Shown: piece by piece, positions 1 through 8,651 of the stretch
How the letters are laid out: each line of letters begins with the position of its first letter
Position numbering within the stretch: position 1 is the first letter of the stretch
NCBI GenBank assembly: GCA_945869845.1
Contig: CAMBRG010000004.1
Location: 1 to 64,000 of the forward strand
From: Opitutus sp. GAS368
Lineage (GTDB): Bacteria; Verrucomicrobiota; Verrucomicrobiia; Opitutales; Opitutaceae
Reading direction: 5' to 3'
Length of the DNA: 64,000 nt
Program-made: the position numbers and the translations under genes
The notes under the pieces: model-generated
What the model saw: only the letters and a program-made list of their open reading frames with translations
Told to the model about the DNA's origin: nothing
The model's database searches: none

Positions 1-1
1 C

Positions 2-919
2 CTCGGCGCTTTCACCCGCATCGAAGAACTCATCGCCCGCTACCCCGTCCGCGGCCTCAAGGGCGCGGTCGGTACCCAGCTTGACCAGCTCACGCTCCTC
101 GGCGGCGACGCCCGTAAAGTCGCCGACCTCGAGGCCCGCGTCATCCGGCACCTCGGGTTCCACGCCTCCCTCGACGCGGTCGGTCAGGTTTACCCGCGCG
201 GCCTCGATTTCGAGGTCGTCACCGCGCTGCACCAGCTCGGTGCCGCCGCCGCGAGTTTTGCCACCACGCTCCGCCTCATGGCCGGCGCCGGCCTGCTCAC
301 CGAAGGTTTTCAAGACGGCCAAGTCGGCTCCTCCGCCATGCCACACAAGGTCAACGCCCGCAACTGCGAGCGCATCTGCGGTTTCTCCACGATTCTCTCC
401 GGCTACGTGACCATGACGGGCGCGCTCGCCGGCCACCAGTGGAACGAGGGCGACGTCTCCTGCTCGGTCGTGCGCCGCGTCGCCCTGCCCGATGCGTTCT
501 ACGCCGTCGACGGCTTGCTCGAGACGTTTCTCACCGTGCTCCGCCAGCTTGAGGTTTTCCCCGCCGCCATCGCCGCCGAGAACGAGCGCAACCTCCCGTT
601 TCTCTCCACCACCACGATCATGATGGAGGCGGTGAAACGCGGCGCCGGCCGGGAGACCGCCCACGAGGCCATCAAGGAGCACGCCCTCGCTGCCGCCAAA
701 GCCCTGCGCTCCGGCCACGGCGACGCCGACCTGCTGAGCCGGCTCGCCACCGACAAACGCGTCGGCCTGAGCAAAGAAACCCTTATGACCATTTTGGCCG
801 AGAGCGCCCGCTTCGTCGGCGCCGCGCCCCAGCAGGTCGACACCTTCGTCGCGACGGTCAAGCCGCTCGCCAAACGCCTAAAGGGCGCAGCCGACTACCG
901 GCCCGCGAAGCTGCTCTGA
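2..919 (+). CDS. purB: Adenylosuccinate lyase, C-terminal part (5' truncated by window edge)
   Basis: Frame-2 reading continues upstream of the listed 278..919 ORF to the window edge; signature GSSAMPHKVNARNCERICGF typical of the fumarase/aspartase superfamily as found in PurB. Confidence 0.9.
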   Translation, partial: LGAFTRIEELIARYPVRGLKGAVGTQLDQLTLLGGDARKVADLEARVIRHLGFHASLDAVGQVYPRGLDFEVVTALHQLGAAAASFATTLRLMAGAGLLTEGFQDGQVGSSAMPHKVNARNCERICGFSTILSGYVTMTGALAGHQWNEGDVSCSVVRRVALPDAFYAVDGLLETFLTVLRQLEVFPAAIAAENERNLPFLSTTTIMMEAVKRGAGRETAHEAIKEHALAAAKALRSGHGDADLLSRLATDKRVGLSKETLMTILAESARFVGAAPQQVDTFVATVKPLAKRLKGAADYRPAKLL

Positions 920-1069
920 CGGGCGCGAGCCATGCTCTGCCGGGCGGTTTCAACGCCGCCACCGGACTTTAGGGCCTCGGGAAATTTTCGTTTGCTTCCG
1001 CTGCTTCCGCCGCGCTTCCTCTCCCGTTCAAGTAGTCGATTCCCTGTCCAAATTTAACACCACACTATC

Positions 1070-2326
1070 ATGGCTGAACTCGTAGGAAACGTCTTGGTGG
1101 GCCAATCCGGCGGCCCCACCTCCGTCATTAACGCCAGCGTCGCGGGCATCGTTGCCGAAGCACTGAACCACGAGTGCATCGAGGAGATTTACGGCACGCT
1201 CAACGGCGTGCTCGGCATTCTCCAAGAGGACTTTATCGATCTCGCCGGCCAATCTCAGCAACAGATCCGCGCCCTCAAGCACACGCCCGGAGCCGCCCTC
1301 GGCACCTGCCGCTTCAAGCTCAAGAAACAGGCAGATTTCGACCGCGTGCTCGAAGTCTTCAAGGCCCACAACATCCGCTACTTTTTCTACATCGGCGGCA
1401 ACGATTCCCAAGACACGGCCGATAAAATTTCCAAGCTCGCGCAAGCGCAGGGCTACGAACTCCGCGTCATCGGCGTGCCCAAGACGATCGACAACGATCT
1501 CCCCCTCACCGACCACACGCCCGGCTACGGCTCGGTCATCAAGTATCTCGCCACCACCGTGCGCGAACTCGCTTGCGACAACGAATCCATGGGCCAAGGC
1601 GACCTCGTCTCCATCATCGAGGTCATGGGCCGCTCCGCTGGCTGGATCGCCGCCGGCGCCTCCCTCGCCAAGCGTAAGGATCACCCACACGATCCGCCCC
1701 ACCTCATTCTCCTCCCCGAGGTTCCTTTCAATCAAGAGAAGGTCCTCGAAGACATCCGCCGCGTCCTCAAGCGCGAGAAATTCTGTCAAATCGTCGTCGC
1801 CGAGGGCCTCGTCGATTCCGACGGTAACTACCTCGCGGCCGACGCCGCCACCGACGCCTTCGGCCACGCCAAACTCGGCGGTGCCGGCGATGCCCTCAGC
1901 GAGATCGTCGAACAGAATATCCCCGGCGTGAAAGTCCGCGTGGCCAAGCCCGGCATCGCCCAACGCGCCGCCGCCCACATCGCGTCCAAGACCGATTCCG
2001 ACGAAGCCTTCCTCGCCGGTGAAGCCGCCGTCGAAGCCGCCATCAAGGGCGAGACCGACAAGATGATCACTCTCGTCCGCGGCGACTCCGAGGCCTACAG
2101 CGTGGAAACCGGCCTCGCCGCCCTCCACGAGATCGCCAACGGCGTGAAGAAGCTCCCGAAAGATTGGATCAACGAAGACGGCGTGAGCATGAACTTCCAG
2201 TTCCTGCGCTATGCCCAACCGCTGATCGCCGGCGAAGTCACCGTGCCCTACGACGCCGGTCTCCCGGTCTTCGCCCGCCTCGACAAGTCGCGCGTCGAGA
2301 AGATTCTGCCCGCCTACACCGTCTAA
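1070..2326 (+). CDS. 6-phosphofructokinase, diphosphate (PPi)-dependent type
   Basis: GQSGGPTSVINAS N-terminus, GGNDSQDTADKI, GVPKTIDNDLPLTDHTPGYGS motifs; GGND plus PKTIDND is typical of PPi-type enzymes. Confidence 0.88.
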   Translation: MAELVGNVLVGQSGGPTSVINASVAGIVAEALNHECIEEIYGTLNGVLGILQEDFIDLAGQSQQQIRALKHTPGAALGTCRFKLKKQADFDRVLEVFKAHNIRYFFYIGGNDSQDTADKISKLAQAQGYELRVIGVPKTIDNDLPLTDHTPGYGSVIKYLATTVRELACDNESMGQGDLVSIIEVMGRSAGWIAAGASLAKRKDHPHDPPHLILLPEVPFNQEKVLEDIRRVLKREKFCQIVVAEGLVDSDGNYLAADAATDAFGHAKLGGAGDALSEIVEQNIPGVKVRVAKPGIAQRAAAHIASKTDSDEAFLAGEAAVEAAIKGETDKMITLVRGDSEAYSVETGLAALHEIANGVKKLPKDWINEDGVSMNFQFLRYAQPLIAGEVTVPYDAGLPVFARLDKSRVEKILPAYTV

Positions 2327-2350
2327 ACCACGGGCGTTTAGTTTGAAAAA

Positions 2351-2376
2351 GGCGGGTCTCAGACCCGCCTTTTTTG
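2351..2376 (+). terminator. Rho-independent terminator after the phosphofructokinase gene
   Basis: ggcgggtct-c-agacccgcc hairpin followed by ttttttgt. Confidence 0.8.
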
Positions 2377-2392
2377 TGCTCCGGTCCCAGCC

Positions 2393-3781
2393 TTAGCCCA
2401 AACAGGCCGCGACCAAGCGATCGTGCACCGCCGTCGCCGGGATTGATTCATTTCCCTCCACCCCGGTTGCCGCCGCCAGGTTTCCCGTCCCGATCAGCAC
2501 CGGCCATTCGCTCGCATCCGCCGGACACGTCCCGTGCGAGCCCTTCACGAGCGAGGGATCAAGGGAGATCACATCCATGAGCATCCGGAAACCAAGGGCC
2601 TTGCGCAGAAGTTTTCCGGCCACCTTTAACTTCGGAAACGCGATCACCGGATCAACGAACAGCTCCACCGGATCATAACCGTATTTGCGGTGGATATCGA
2701 CGCACCGCGCAAAATCCGGCGCCTTCCGCTCATCAGCCCAATAGTAATACGTGAACCACGCATCCTCGGTCGAAAACGCCACCAGGTCACCCGACCGCGC
2801 GTGATCAAGCCCCTCGGCACGCTGCGCCGCCGCATCGAGCACCCGCGCCACGCCGGCGACGCCCTCGACGGCCGACCGCACCGCTCCGAGTAGCGCCGGA
2901 TCGTTCACGTAAATGTGGGCGACCTGATGATCGGCGATGGCAAAAACCTTGCTCGCGCTGCAGTCCATCAACTCGAGACCCAACTCTTCCTTGATCGCGA
3001 GCCACCCGCGCGCCCGGAAGATCCGGTTCAGCGCGATCGAGCGCGTCACCGCGGTGATCCCATACTCCGAAAGCACGACCGGGCGCACCCCGCGCTGCGC
3101 ATAGAAATCAATCAGCCCGCCCGCCACCCGATCGATCTCCCGAAAATCCTCCCCGAGCTTTGGATCATCCGGCCCGAGCCGCTGCAGGTTGTAATCGAGA
3201 TGCGGCAGGTAAACGAGCGACAGGTCCGGGCGGTGCCGTTGCTCAATCCACTCGGCCGAACGCGCGATCCACTCCGACGACGCGATGCCCGCCCTCGGAC
3301 CCCAAAACGCCGGAAACGGAAACGGCCCGAGGTCAGCCTTGATCTCCTCCCGCAGTCCCATCGGCTGCGTGTAAACGTCGAACACTTTGCGCCCGTCCGC
3401 CGGATACATCGGTCGCGGCGTGATCGTCCAGTCCGCGCTCGAGTACATGTTATACCACCAAAACAATTTCGCGCAGGTAACCCCCGGCCGCCGGTCACGC
3501 AGCGTCTCCCAGATTTTTTTCCCCTGCACCACGTGGTTCGACTGCTTCCAAAACTGGTGCTCCGCCAGCGTGCGATCATACCAGCCGTTGGCGACGCAGC
3601 CATGCCCCGCCGGCGGCAGCCCCGTGAGGTACGTGCTTTGCGCCGTGCACGTCACCGCCGGCAACACCGGCTTCACCCGGATCAAACCACCGCGCTCCGC
3701 CCACGCCGAAAGCCGCGGCGTATCCGGCCCCAGCACCCGCGAGGTGAGCCCAACAACGTTGATAATCGCGGTGCGACTCAT
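2393..3781 (-). CDS. Alkaline phosphatase/nucleotide pyrophosphatase-family protein, EboF-like
   Basis: Starts MSRTAIINVVGLTSRVLG; VLPAVTCTAQSTYLTGLPPAGHGCVANGWYDR, HLDYNLQRLGPD, LSEYGI metal-site motifs; co-located with other ebo-type genes. Confidence 0.8.
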   Translation of the reverse strand: MSRTAIINVVGLTSRVLGPDTPRLSAWAERGGLIRVKPVLPAVTCTAQSTYLTGLPPAGHGCVANGWYDRTLAEHQFWKQSNHVVQGKKIWETLRDRRPGVTCAKLFWWYNMYSSADWTITPRPMYPADGRKVFDVYTQPMGLREEIKADLGPFPFPAFWGPRAGIASSEWIARSAEWIEQRHRPDLSLVYLPHLDYNLQRLGPDDPKLGEDFREIDRVAGGLIDFYAQRGVRPVVLSEYGITAVTRSIALNRIFRARGWLAIKEELGLELMDCSASKVFAIADHQVAHIYVNDPALLGAVRSAVEGVAGVARVLDAAAQRAEGLDHARSGDLVAFSTEDAWFTYYYWADERKAPDFARCVDIHRKYGYDPVELFVDPVIAFPKLKVAGKLLRKALGFRMLMDVISLDPSLVKGSHGTCPADASEWPVLIGTGNLAAATGVEGNESIPATAVHDRLVAACLG

Positions 3782-3797
3782 GGCGTCGCCCCTCTGA

Positions 3798-3885
3798 TCC
3801 ATAACCGCGGATGCACCCGGATAGACGCGGATAGGAATCCGCCTGCTCTGAATCCGTGTCCATCCGTGTTCATCCGTGGTTGAAC
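3798..3885. repeat. Inverted 'ATCCGTGTCCATCCGTG' repeat between eboF-like and eboD-like genes
   Basis: aaccgcggatgcacccggatagacgcggat ... atccgtgtccatccgtgttcatccgtggttg, inverted pair. Confidence 0.75.
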
Positions 3886-3895
3886 TCCCGCCGCC

Positions 3896-5068
3896 TCACC
3901 CATACCGCTCCCTTAACTCATCAAACGCCGCCTTCACGACCGCGCCATCCATCTCGTGAATCTCGAGCCGCACGCCCGGCGCCCGGATCATCGGAATAGT
4001 TAATCGCCCGCCGAGGTGTTCGCGGAACTCTTCCAGCCCATCGAGCATGTCCTGCCGGCCCGTCGCGCTGCGGATCTGCCTTACCGGGGCGAACAACTCA
4101 AAGCCCAGCCCCTGAATCACCCCGAGAATCCGGTCGGCATCTCCTTCCGACAACAGCCCGGTGCGCCGCGCGTAGATCAGATCGATCGCCATGCCCACCG
4201 CGACCGCCTCGCCGTGGCTCACGCGAAATCCGGAGAGCTGTTCCAACTTGTGCGCCGCCCAATGCCCGAAATCGAGCGGCCGCGCCGAACCGCGCTCAAA
4301 CGGATCGCCCGCCGTCGCGATATGCTCCATGTGCTGCCGCGCGCTCTCGCGGATCACCGCCTCAAACGCCTCCGACTCAAACTTGGCCAGCTCCGCCACC
4401 CGCGCGGCGATAAATTCAAAGAACGCCGCGTCGCGGATCAGCGCCACCTTCACCGCCTCAATCAACCCCACCCGCCGCTCGCGGTCGGGCAGGCCACGCA
4501 GAAACGCGAGGTCGTTGATGATCGCGTGCGGCACGCCGAAAGAACCCAACCAGTTTTTTTTCCCAAAAAAATTGATCCCGTTTTTCACGCCGACTCCGCC
4601 ATCGCCTTGGCTCAGACTCGTCGTCGGCAATCGCACCAGCGGAATCCCGCGATGCGCCGTCGCCGCCGCAAAGCCGACGAGATCGAGCACCGCGCCGCCG
4701 CCCACCGCGACGATGTAGGAATGCCGGCAAAGCCCGGCGGCGTTGATGGCCGCCCAAATCCCTTCGAGCTGGGCAAAGTCATTTTTGACCTGCTCGCCGC
4801 CCGCCAGCGCCACCGGCAGCGCCGCCAACGTCAACGCTGCGCCGCGCGCCGCAAACCACCCCGAAATCCGCGCCCCAAACCCGGGAAACGCCGGCTCCAA
4901 GCCCCGATCCCAAAACACGAGCGCACGCACCGTTTGTCCCGGCTCCCGCGGCGTGAGCACCTCCGCCAGCGCGAGATTCTCCGCCGCAAACACCTCGCGG
5001 GTAAAAATCAGGCGGTGCTCGTGTTGCAGCGTGATGGGAAACGAAAGATTGGGCGAAGAATCAGCCAT
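3896..5068 (-). CDS. 3-dehydroquinate synthase-like sugar phosphate cyclase, EboD-like
   Basis: VAVGGGAVLDLVGFAAATAHRGIPLVRLPTTSLSQGDGGVGVKNGINFFGKKNWLGSF; metal ligands in SHGEAVAVGM and DFGHWAAHKLE. Confidence 0.85.
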   Translation of the reverse strand: MADSSPNLSFPITLQHEHRLIFTREVFAAENLALAEVLTPREPGQTVRALVFWDRGLEPAFPGFGARISGWFAARGAALTLAALPVALAGGEQVKNDFAQLEGIWAAINAAGLCRHSYIVAVGGGAVLDLVGFAAATAHRGIPLVRLPTTSLSQGDGGVGVKNGINFFGKKNWLGSFGVPHAIINDLAFLRGLPDRERRVGLIEAVKVALIRDAAFFEFIAARVAELAKFESEAFEAVIRESARQHMEHIATAGDPFERGSARPLDFGHWAAHKLEQLSGFRVSHGEAVAVGMAIDLIYARRTGLLSEGDADRILGVIQGLGFELFAPVRQIRSATGRQDMLDGLEEFREHLGGRLTIPMIRAPGVRLEIHEMDGAVVKAAFDELRERYG

Positions 5069-5246
5069 AGGCGGGACCATGACTTAGCCGATAAGCCCGG
5101 CGCGACGGCAAGGCCGCATTCGCGCCGGCATCCCGCCGCCAAACTCGGAGCGGCGGTTTTCAAAACAAGCAATCATCGGCCAACGCACCCCACCCCCGAA
5201 TTTTGATGTCCACAAAATTGACTTTCGTTATAGGCGATATAAGTAA

Positions 5247-5261
5247 AATGCACTATGCATT
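5247..5261. promoter_or_regulatory. Perfect palindrome overlapping the start codon of the DUF4143 ATPase (possible operator)
   Basis: AATGCA-CTA-TGCATT spanning the ATG at 5255. Confidence 0.35.
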
Positions 5262-6496
5262 CCCGCTGGGCCGCCACCCTACTCGCTGAGAAGCTCCGCA
5301 AGCCCTATGTGCACGTCCTGTTTGGCGCCCGCCAGACCGGTAAGACCACGCTCCTTCGCCAGCTCCTGCCCGACCCCGCCCTCGCCTTCAATTTGGCGGA
5401 TCCCTCCGAGCGCGGCCCGCTCCTCGCAAACCCGGGCTCGTTTCTCCGTGCCTGCCGCGCCCTGCCTCGACAAAGCTCCCCCCACGTCGTGTTCGTCGAC
5501 GAGGCCCAAACCGTCCCCGCTGTCTTCGACGCCGTGCAGGCGCTTTACGACGAGGACAAAACCCGTTGGCGTTTCGTTCTCTGCGGCAGTACCGCCCGCA
5601 AGCTCCGGCTCACCGGGGCCAATCTCCTTCCCGGTCGCAGCCTTCACCACCGGCTCTTTCCCCTCCTCCTCGCGGAGCGTCCGCCCACCGGGCCGCATCC
5701 CACCCGCGTGGCGTCGCCGCTACCCTTTCCACCTCTCGCCTCCGGCTCATTGCCACTCTTTCCCAGCGCGGATCTCGAAGAGCGCCTCGCTTACGGCGAT
5801 CTCCCCGGCGTCATTCTCCAACCACTGGCCGACCGAGCCGACCTCCTCCGCAGCTACGCTCTCGCGCACTTGGAGGAGGAAATCCGTCGCGAAGCCCTCG
5901 TGAAGGACTGGGGCGCTTTCCTGCGTTTTCTCCAACTCGCCGCCGCCGAATCCGGTCTGATCGTGAACTTCGCCAAGATCGGCAAAGAGGTCGGTCTCAC
6001 CGCACCCACGGTTAAATCCTACTATCAGTTGCTCGAAGACATGTTCATCGGTTTCAGCGTGCCCGGCTGGTCGGGCAGTCCCCGCAAGAACCTCACCTCT
6101 ACGCCGCGCTTCCATCTCTTCGACCTCGGAGTGCGACACGCCGCTGCCGGCCTCACCCCGGGGCCCGGGGCCGTGCGCGCCGATCCCGGTCGCGCGCTGG
6201 AGCAATGGGTCGGCATCGAACTCTGGAAGCGCCTCGGTTACCTCGGCCGAGGCCGGCTCCACCACTTCCGCACCAAGGACGGTGCCGAGATCGACTACGT
6301 CGTCGAACTCGACGGCCGCATCGTTCCGATCGAAGTGAAATGGACCGAACGCCCCGACCGCAACGACGCCCGCCACGTTCTCACTTTCCTCGACGAGCAG
6401 AAAAAAGCCGCGCCTATGGGCTACCTCATCTGCCGCTGCGCCCGACCCGAACAGATTGACGACCGCGTGATCGCGCTACCGTGGCACTGCCTGTAA
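5255..6496 (+). CDS. AAA-type ATPase with DUF4143 C-terminal domain
   Basis: Walker A GARQTGKTTLLRQLL, Walker B-like VVFVDEAQTVP, LCGSTARKLR sensor, C-terminal GAEIDYVVELDGRIVPIEVKW. Confidence 0.9.
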   Translation: MHSRWAATLLAEKLRKPYVHVLFGARQTGKTTLLRQLLPDPALAFNLADPSERGPLLANPGSFLRACRALPRQSSPHVVFVDEAQTVPAVFDAVQALYDEDKTRWRFVLCGSTARKLRLTGANLLPGRSLHHRLFPLLLAERPPTGPHPTRVASPLPFPPLASGSLPLFPSADLEERLAYGDLPGVILQPLADRADLLRSYALAHLEEEIRREALVKDWGAFLRFLQLAAAESGLIVNFAKIGKEVGLTAPTVKSYYQLLEDMFIGFSVPGWSGSPRKNLTSTPRFHLFDLGVRHAAAGLTPGPGAVRADPGRALEQWVGIELWKRLGYLGRGRLHHFRTKDGAEIDYVVELDGRIVPIEVKWTERPDRNDARHVLTFLDEQKKAAPMGYLICRCARPEQIDDRVIALPWHCL

Positions 6497-6562
6497 TTAA
6501 TTCGGCGATCTATCCCCTCTGCGGCGAACGCGTCATTTTCGCTGCCGACCACGCGACGTCTC

Positions 6563-6595
6563 GTAGCGTGCTTCACGTCCAACGTGAAGCACGCG
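6563..6595. repeat. GTAG-headed palindrome (REP-like, sub-family E)
   Basis: GTAG + gcgtgcttcacgt-cca-acgtgaagcacgc, perfect 13-bp arms. Confidence 0.6.
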
Positions 6596-6647
6596 CCTTA
6601 CGCTTTCACCGAACGCAGCGCCATTATGGCAGCCAATATTCTCAATC

Positions 6648-6851
6648 ACGCGCTACCAACAACTCAGCGGCGGCGAGATCACCGGCGCCGATGTCTGGCG
6701 CGAGTTGAAACTCCTCAACCAACTCGGCGTCACCCGCGGCCAGAGGGACGCCTCGCCCCAGTTCATCGCCAAGAAAAAGCAGGGCGGCGGCTCCGGTCCG
6801 CCCTTTTCACTCAAAAACGAAATCGGCCTGAGCCGGCACGCGGACACTTGA
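6648..6851 (+). pseudogene. ATG-less open fragment, possible gene remnant
   Basis: 67 open codons TRYQQLSGGEITGADVWRELKLLNQLGVTRGQRDASPQFIAKKKQGGGSGPPFSLKNEIGLSRHADT then TGA; no ATG-initiated ORF in this frame in the supplied track. Confidence 0.25.
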
Positions 6852-6962
6852 ACCTTCAATCCGCCGCAGCCCAACCCTTCGAATTTAGTCAGCGGTGTAA
6901 ACGAAACCACCGGTGGCGCCCTGATCGAAATCTACGAACTATCCTGAGTCAGCCTTCGCCAA

Positions 6963-6987
6963 GTAGGGCGGGGTCTCCGACCCGCCC
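6963..6987. repeat. REP-like hairpin, sub-family B (single)
   Basis: GTAGGGCGGGGTCTCCGACCCGCCC. Confidence 0.65.
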
Positions 6988-7072
6988 TTGCCCACCAGTG
7001 GCGCCCGGCCGCCAGCGGACCGCACCCAAAATTGCTTCCTCGCTGTTTCCGGTGGATAGATCGAATGGCCGG

Positions 7073-7152
7073 CATTTTTCTGACCCCATTTTTTTGACCC
7101 ACGCTTGGCCTGAAAAGGTCCGAAAGGTCAGAAAGATAAGGTCAGAAAAATG
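7073..7152. repeat. Imperfect palindromic intergenic element with 13-bp perfect ends
   Basis: catttttctgacc (7073-7085) and ggtcagaaaaatg (7140-7152) are exact reverse complements; interior rich in TTTTTGACC/GGTCAGAAAG. Confidence 0.55.
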
Positions 7153-7300
7153 GGTGCCACCGACACTGAAATCGCAGCGAAGGGCGGTTGTTTTTTGGCC
7201 TGCGAGTTCCGAGGTGGCACGGGCATCTTGCCAGTGGGTTTGAGGATGAAATTCAACCGCGATTGGTCTCAACCCCATCGCCCGATCCTTTCACGTCTTT

Positions 7301-7381
7301 GTAGGGCCCGACCTCGCGTCGGGCCGTTCCGTGGGGTCGGGCGCCAAAGAAGAAACGGCCTCACGCAAGGTGAGGCCCTAC
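7301..7381. repeat. BIME-like inverted REP pair, sub-family C copy 1
   Basis: GTAGGGCCCGACCTCGCGTCGGGCC ... GGCCTCACGCAAGGTGAGGCCCTAC. Confidence 0.75.
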
Positions 7382-7416
7382 CACGAGAAAAATCAGCGGC
7401 ACGGGCCGTTCAGGGT

Positions 7417-7496
7417 GTAGGGCCCGACCTTGTGTCGGGCCGTTCCGTGTTCCGGGCGCCAAAGAGGGAACGGCCTCACGCAAGGTGAGGCCCTAC
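7417..7496. repeat. BIME-like inverted REP pair, sub-family C copy 2
   Basis: GTAGGGCCCGACCTTGTGTCGGGCC ... GGCCTCACGCAAGGTGAGGCCCTAC. Confidence 0.75.
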
Positions 7497-7633
7497 CATG
7501 AATCAATCGCCAGCTCCCATCGGTTTGGGATCCGGGTCCATCCGTGGTTCAACGGCCGTTTTTAGGGTCAGAGATCCTGCCGTCCGCGCCCAAGCCAGGG
7601 CGGGTCAGAGACCCTGCCCTCCGCCGAAGCACC

Positions 7634-8359
7634 TCAGCCCGACGCCGCTTTTCGCTGCGCCCATTTCCCGAGCGGGACCGCCAGCGCGCACAGCGCCGCC
7701 GGCACCCACGCGCTCACCGCCGCCAACGCGATCGCATCGACGAACGGGATGAAGGCCAACATCCGCCGCACCCAGCGGCCCAGTTTCTCCGCCGGCGCGC
7801 CGGGTTTGTATTCCCGCCGGGCCAGCAGGCTGAGCACCACGATGTAAACAAACAGCGCGCCGACCCACCCAAGAAACTCCGGCCGCCACTCGTGTCCGGG
7901 CAACGAAGCCACCGTCACCGCCAGCAGCCCGCGGCACCCCGCCATCAACACCACCGAGCCAGTCCAGCCCTTGTGCAGCCAATCGTAGAGCACGATCACC
8001 GCCGCCAGCGCGATCACCCAGTAATACGACGCGCCCGCGAGCACGAGCAGCGCGAGGCCCAGCGCGAGTTGCGCGCTTCCGACCCACGCCGCGAGCATCC
8101 GCTTGATTCGCCCCTGCGGAATCGCGCGCTCCGGCCGGTGCTGCAGATCGAAGCGCGCGTCCGCCACGTCGTTCAACGTCGTGCCGCCCGCGTAGGTCAA
8201 ACTGCCCGCCAAAAATCCCAGCCCGATCAGCCACCACGGCGGCCATGCCCCCGCGACCGGCATCGAGAGCACGAGCGCAGCCAACACGTTGCTCCACACC
8301 GACGGAAAATTTCCAGCGCGCGCGAGATCGAGCCAGAGACGGAACGTTGAAGCAGTCAT
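7634..8359 (-). CDS. UbiA-family prenyltransferase, EboC-like
   Basis: GTTLNDVADARFDLQHRPERAIPQGRI (NDxxD and DxxxxRPxRPIPxG-type motifs); multiple hydrophobic segments. Confidence 0.85.
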   Translation of the reverse strand: MTASTFRLWLDLARAGNFPSVWSNVLAALVLSMPVAGAWPPWWLIGLGFLAGSLTYAGGTTLNDVADARFDLQHRPERAIPQGRIKRMLAAWVGSAQLALGLALLVLAGASYYWVIALAAVIVLYDWLHKGWTGSVVLMAGCRGLLAVTVASLPGHEWRPEFLGWVGALFVYIVVLSLLARREYKPGAPAEKLGRWVRRMLAFIPFVDAIALAAVSAWVPAALCALAVPLGKWAQRKAASG

Positions 8360-8371
8360 CAGAAGATTTTT

Positions 8372-8423
8372 GTAGGGGCGTGCCTTGCGCACGCCCGCGG
8401 GCGTCGGCGAGCGACGCCCCTAC
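8372..8423. repeat. GTAG/CTAC-bounded REP-like pair, sub-family D
   Basis: GTAGGGGCGtgccttgcgcacgcccgcgggcgtcggcgagcgaCGCCCCTAC. Confidence 0.65.
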
Positions 8424-8460
8424 CCGGAAGCGCCATCACGCGGGTCCCCGCGCTCATCCT

Positions 8461-8523
8461 GTAGGCCCGACCGGTGGTCGGGCTCCGGGTTGCTTCGGAC
8501 AACCGACCACCGGTCGGTTCTAC
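8461..8523. repeat. BIME-like REP pair, sub-family A (tandem copy 1, 105-bp period)
   Basis: GTAGGCCCGACCGGTGGTCGGGCT ... AACCGACCACCGGTCGGTTCTAC. Confidence 0.8.
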
Positions 8524-8565
8524 AGAAAACACCCAGGTCATCGCCATCATGCGAGCGCTCATCCT

Positions 8566-8628
8566 GTAGGCCCGACCGGTGGTCGGGCTCTGGGTCGCCT
8601 CGGACAACCGACCACCGGTCGGTTCTAC
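8566..8628. repeat. BIME-like REP pair, sub-family A (tandem copy 2, 105-bp period)
   Basis: Near-identical to 8461-8523 including the downstream spacer agaaaacacccaggtcatcgccatcatgcga. Confidence 0.8.
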
Positions 8629-8651
8629 AGAAAACACCCAGGTCATCGCCA

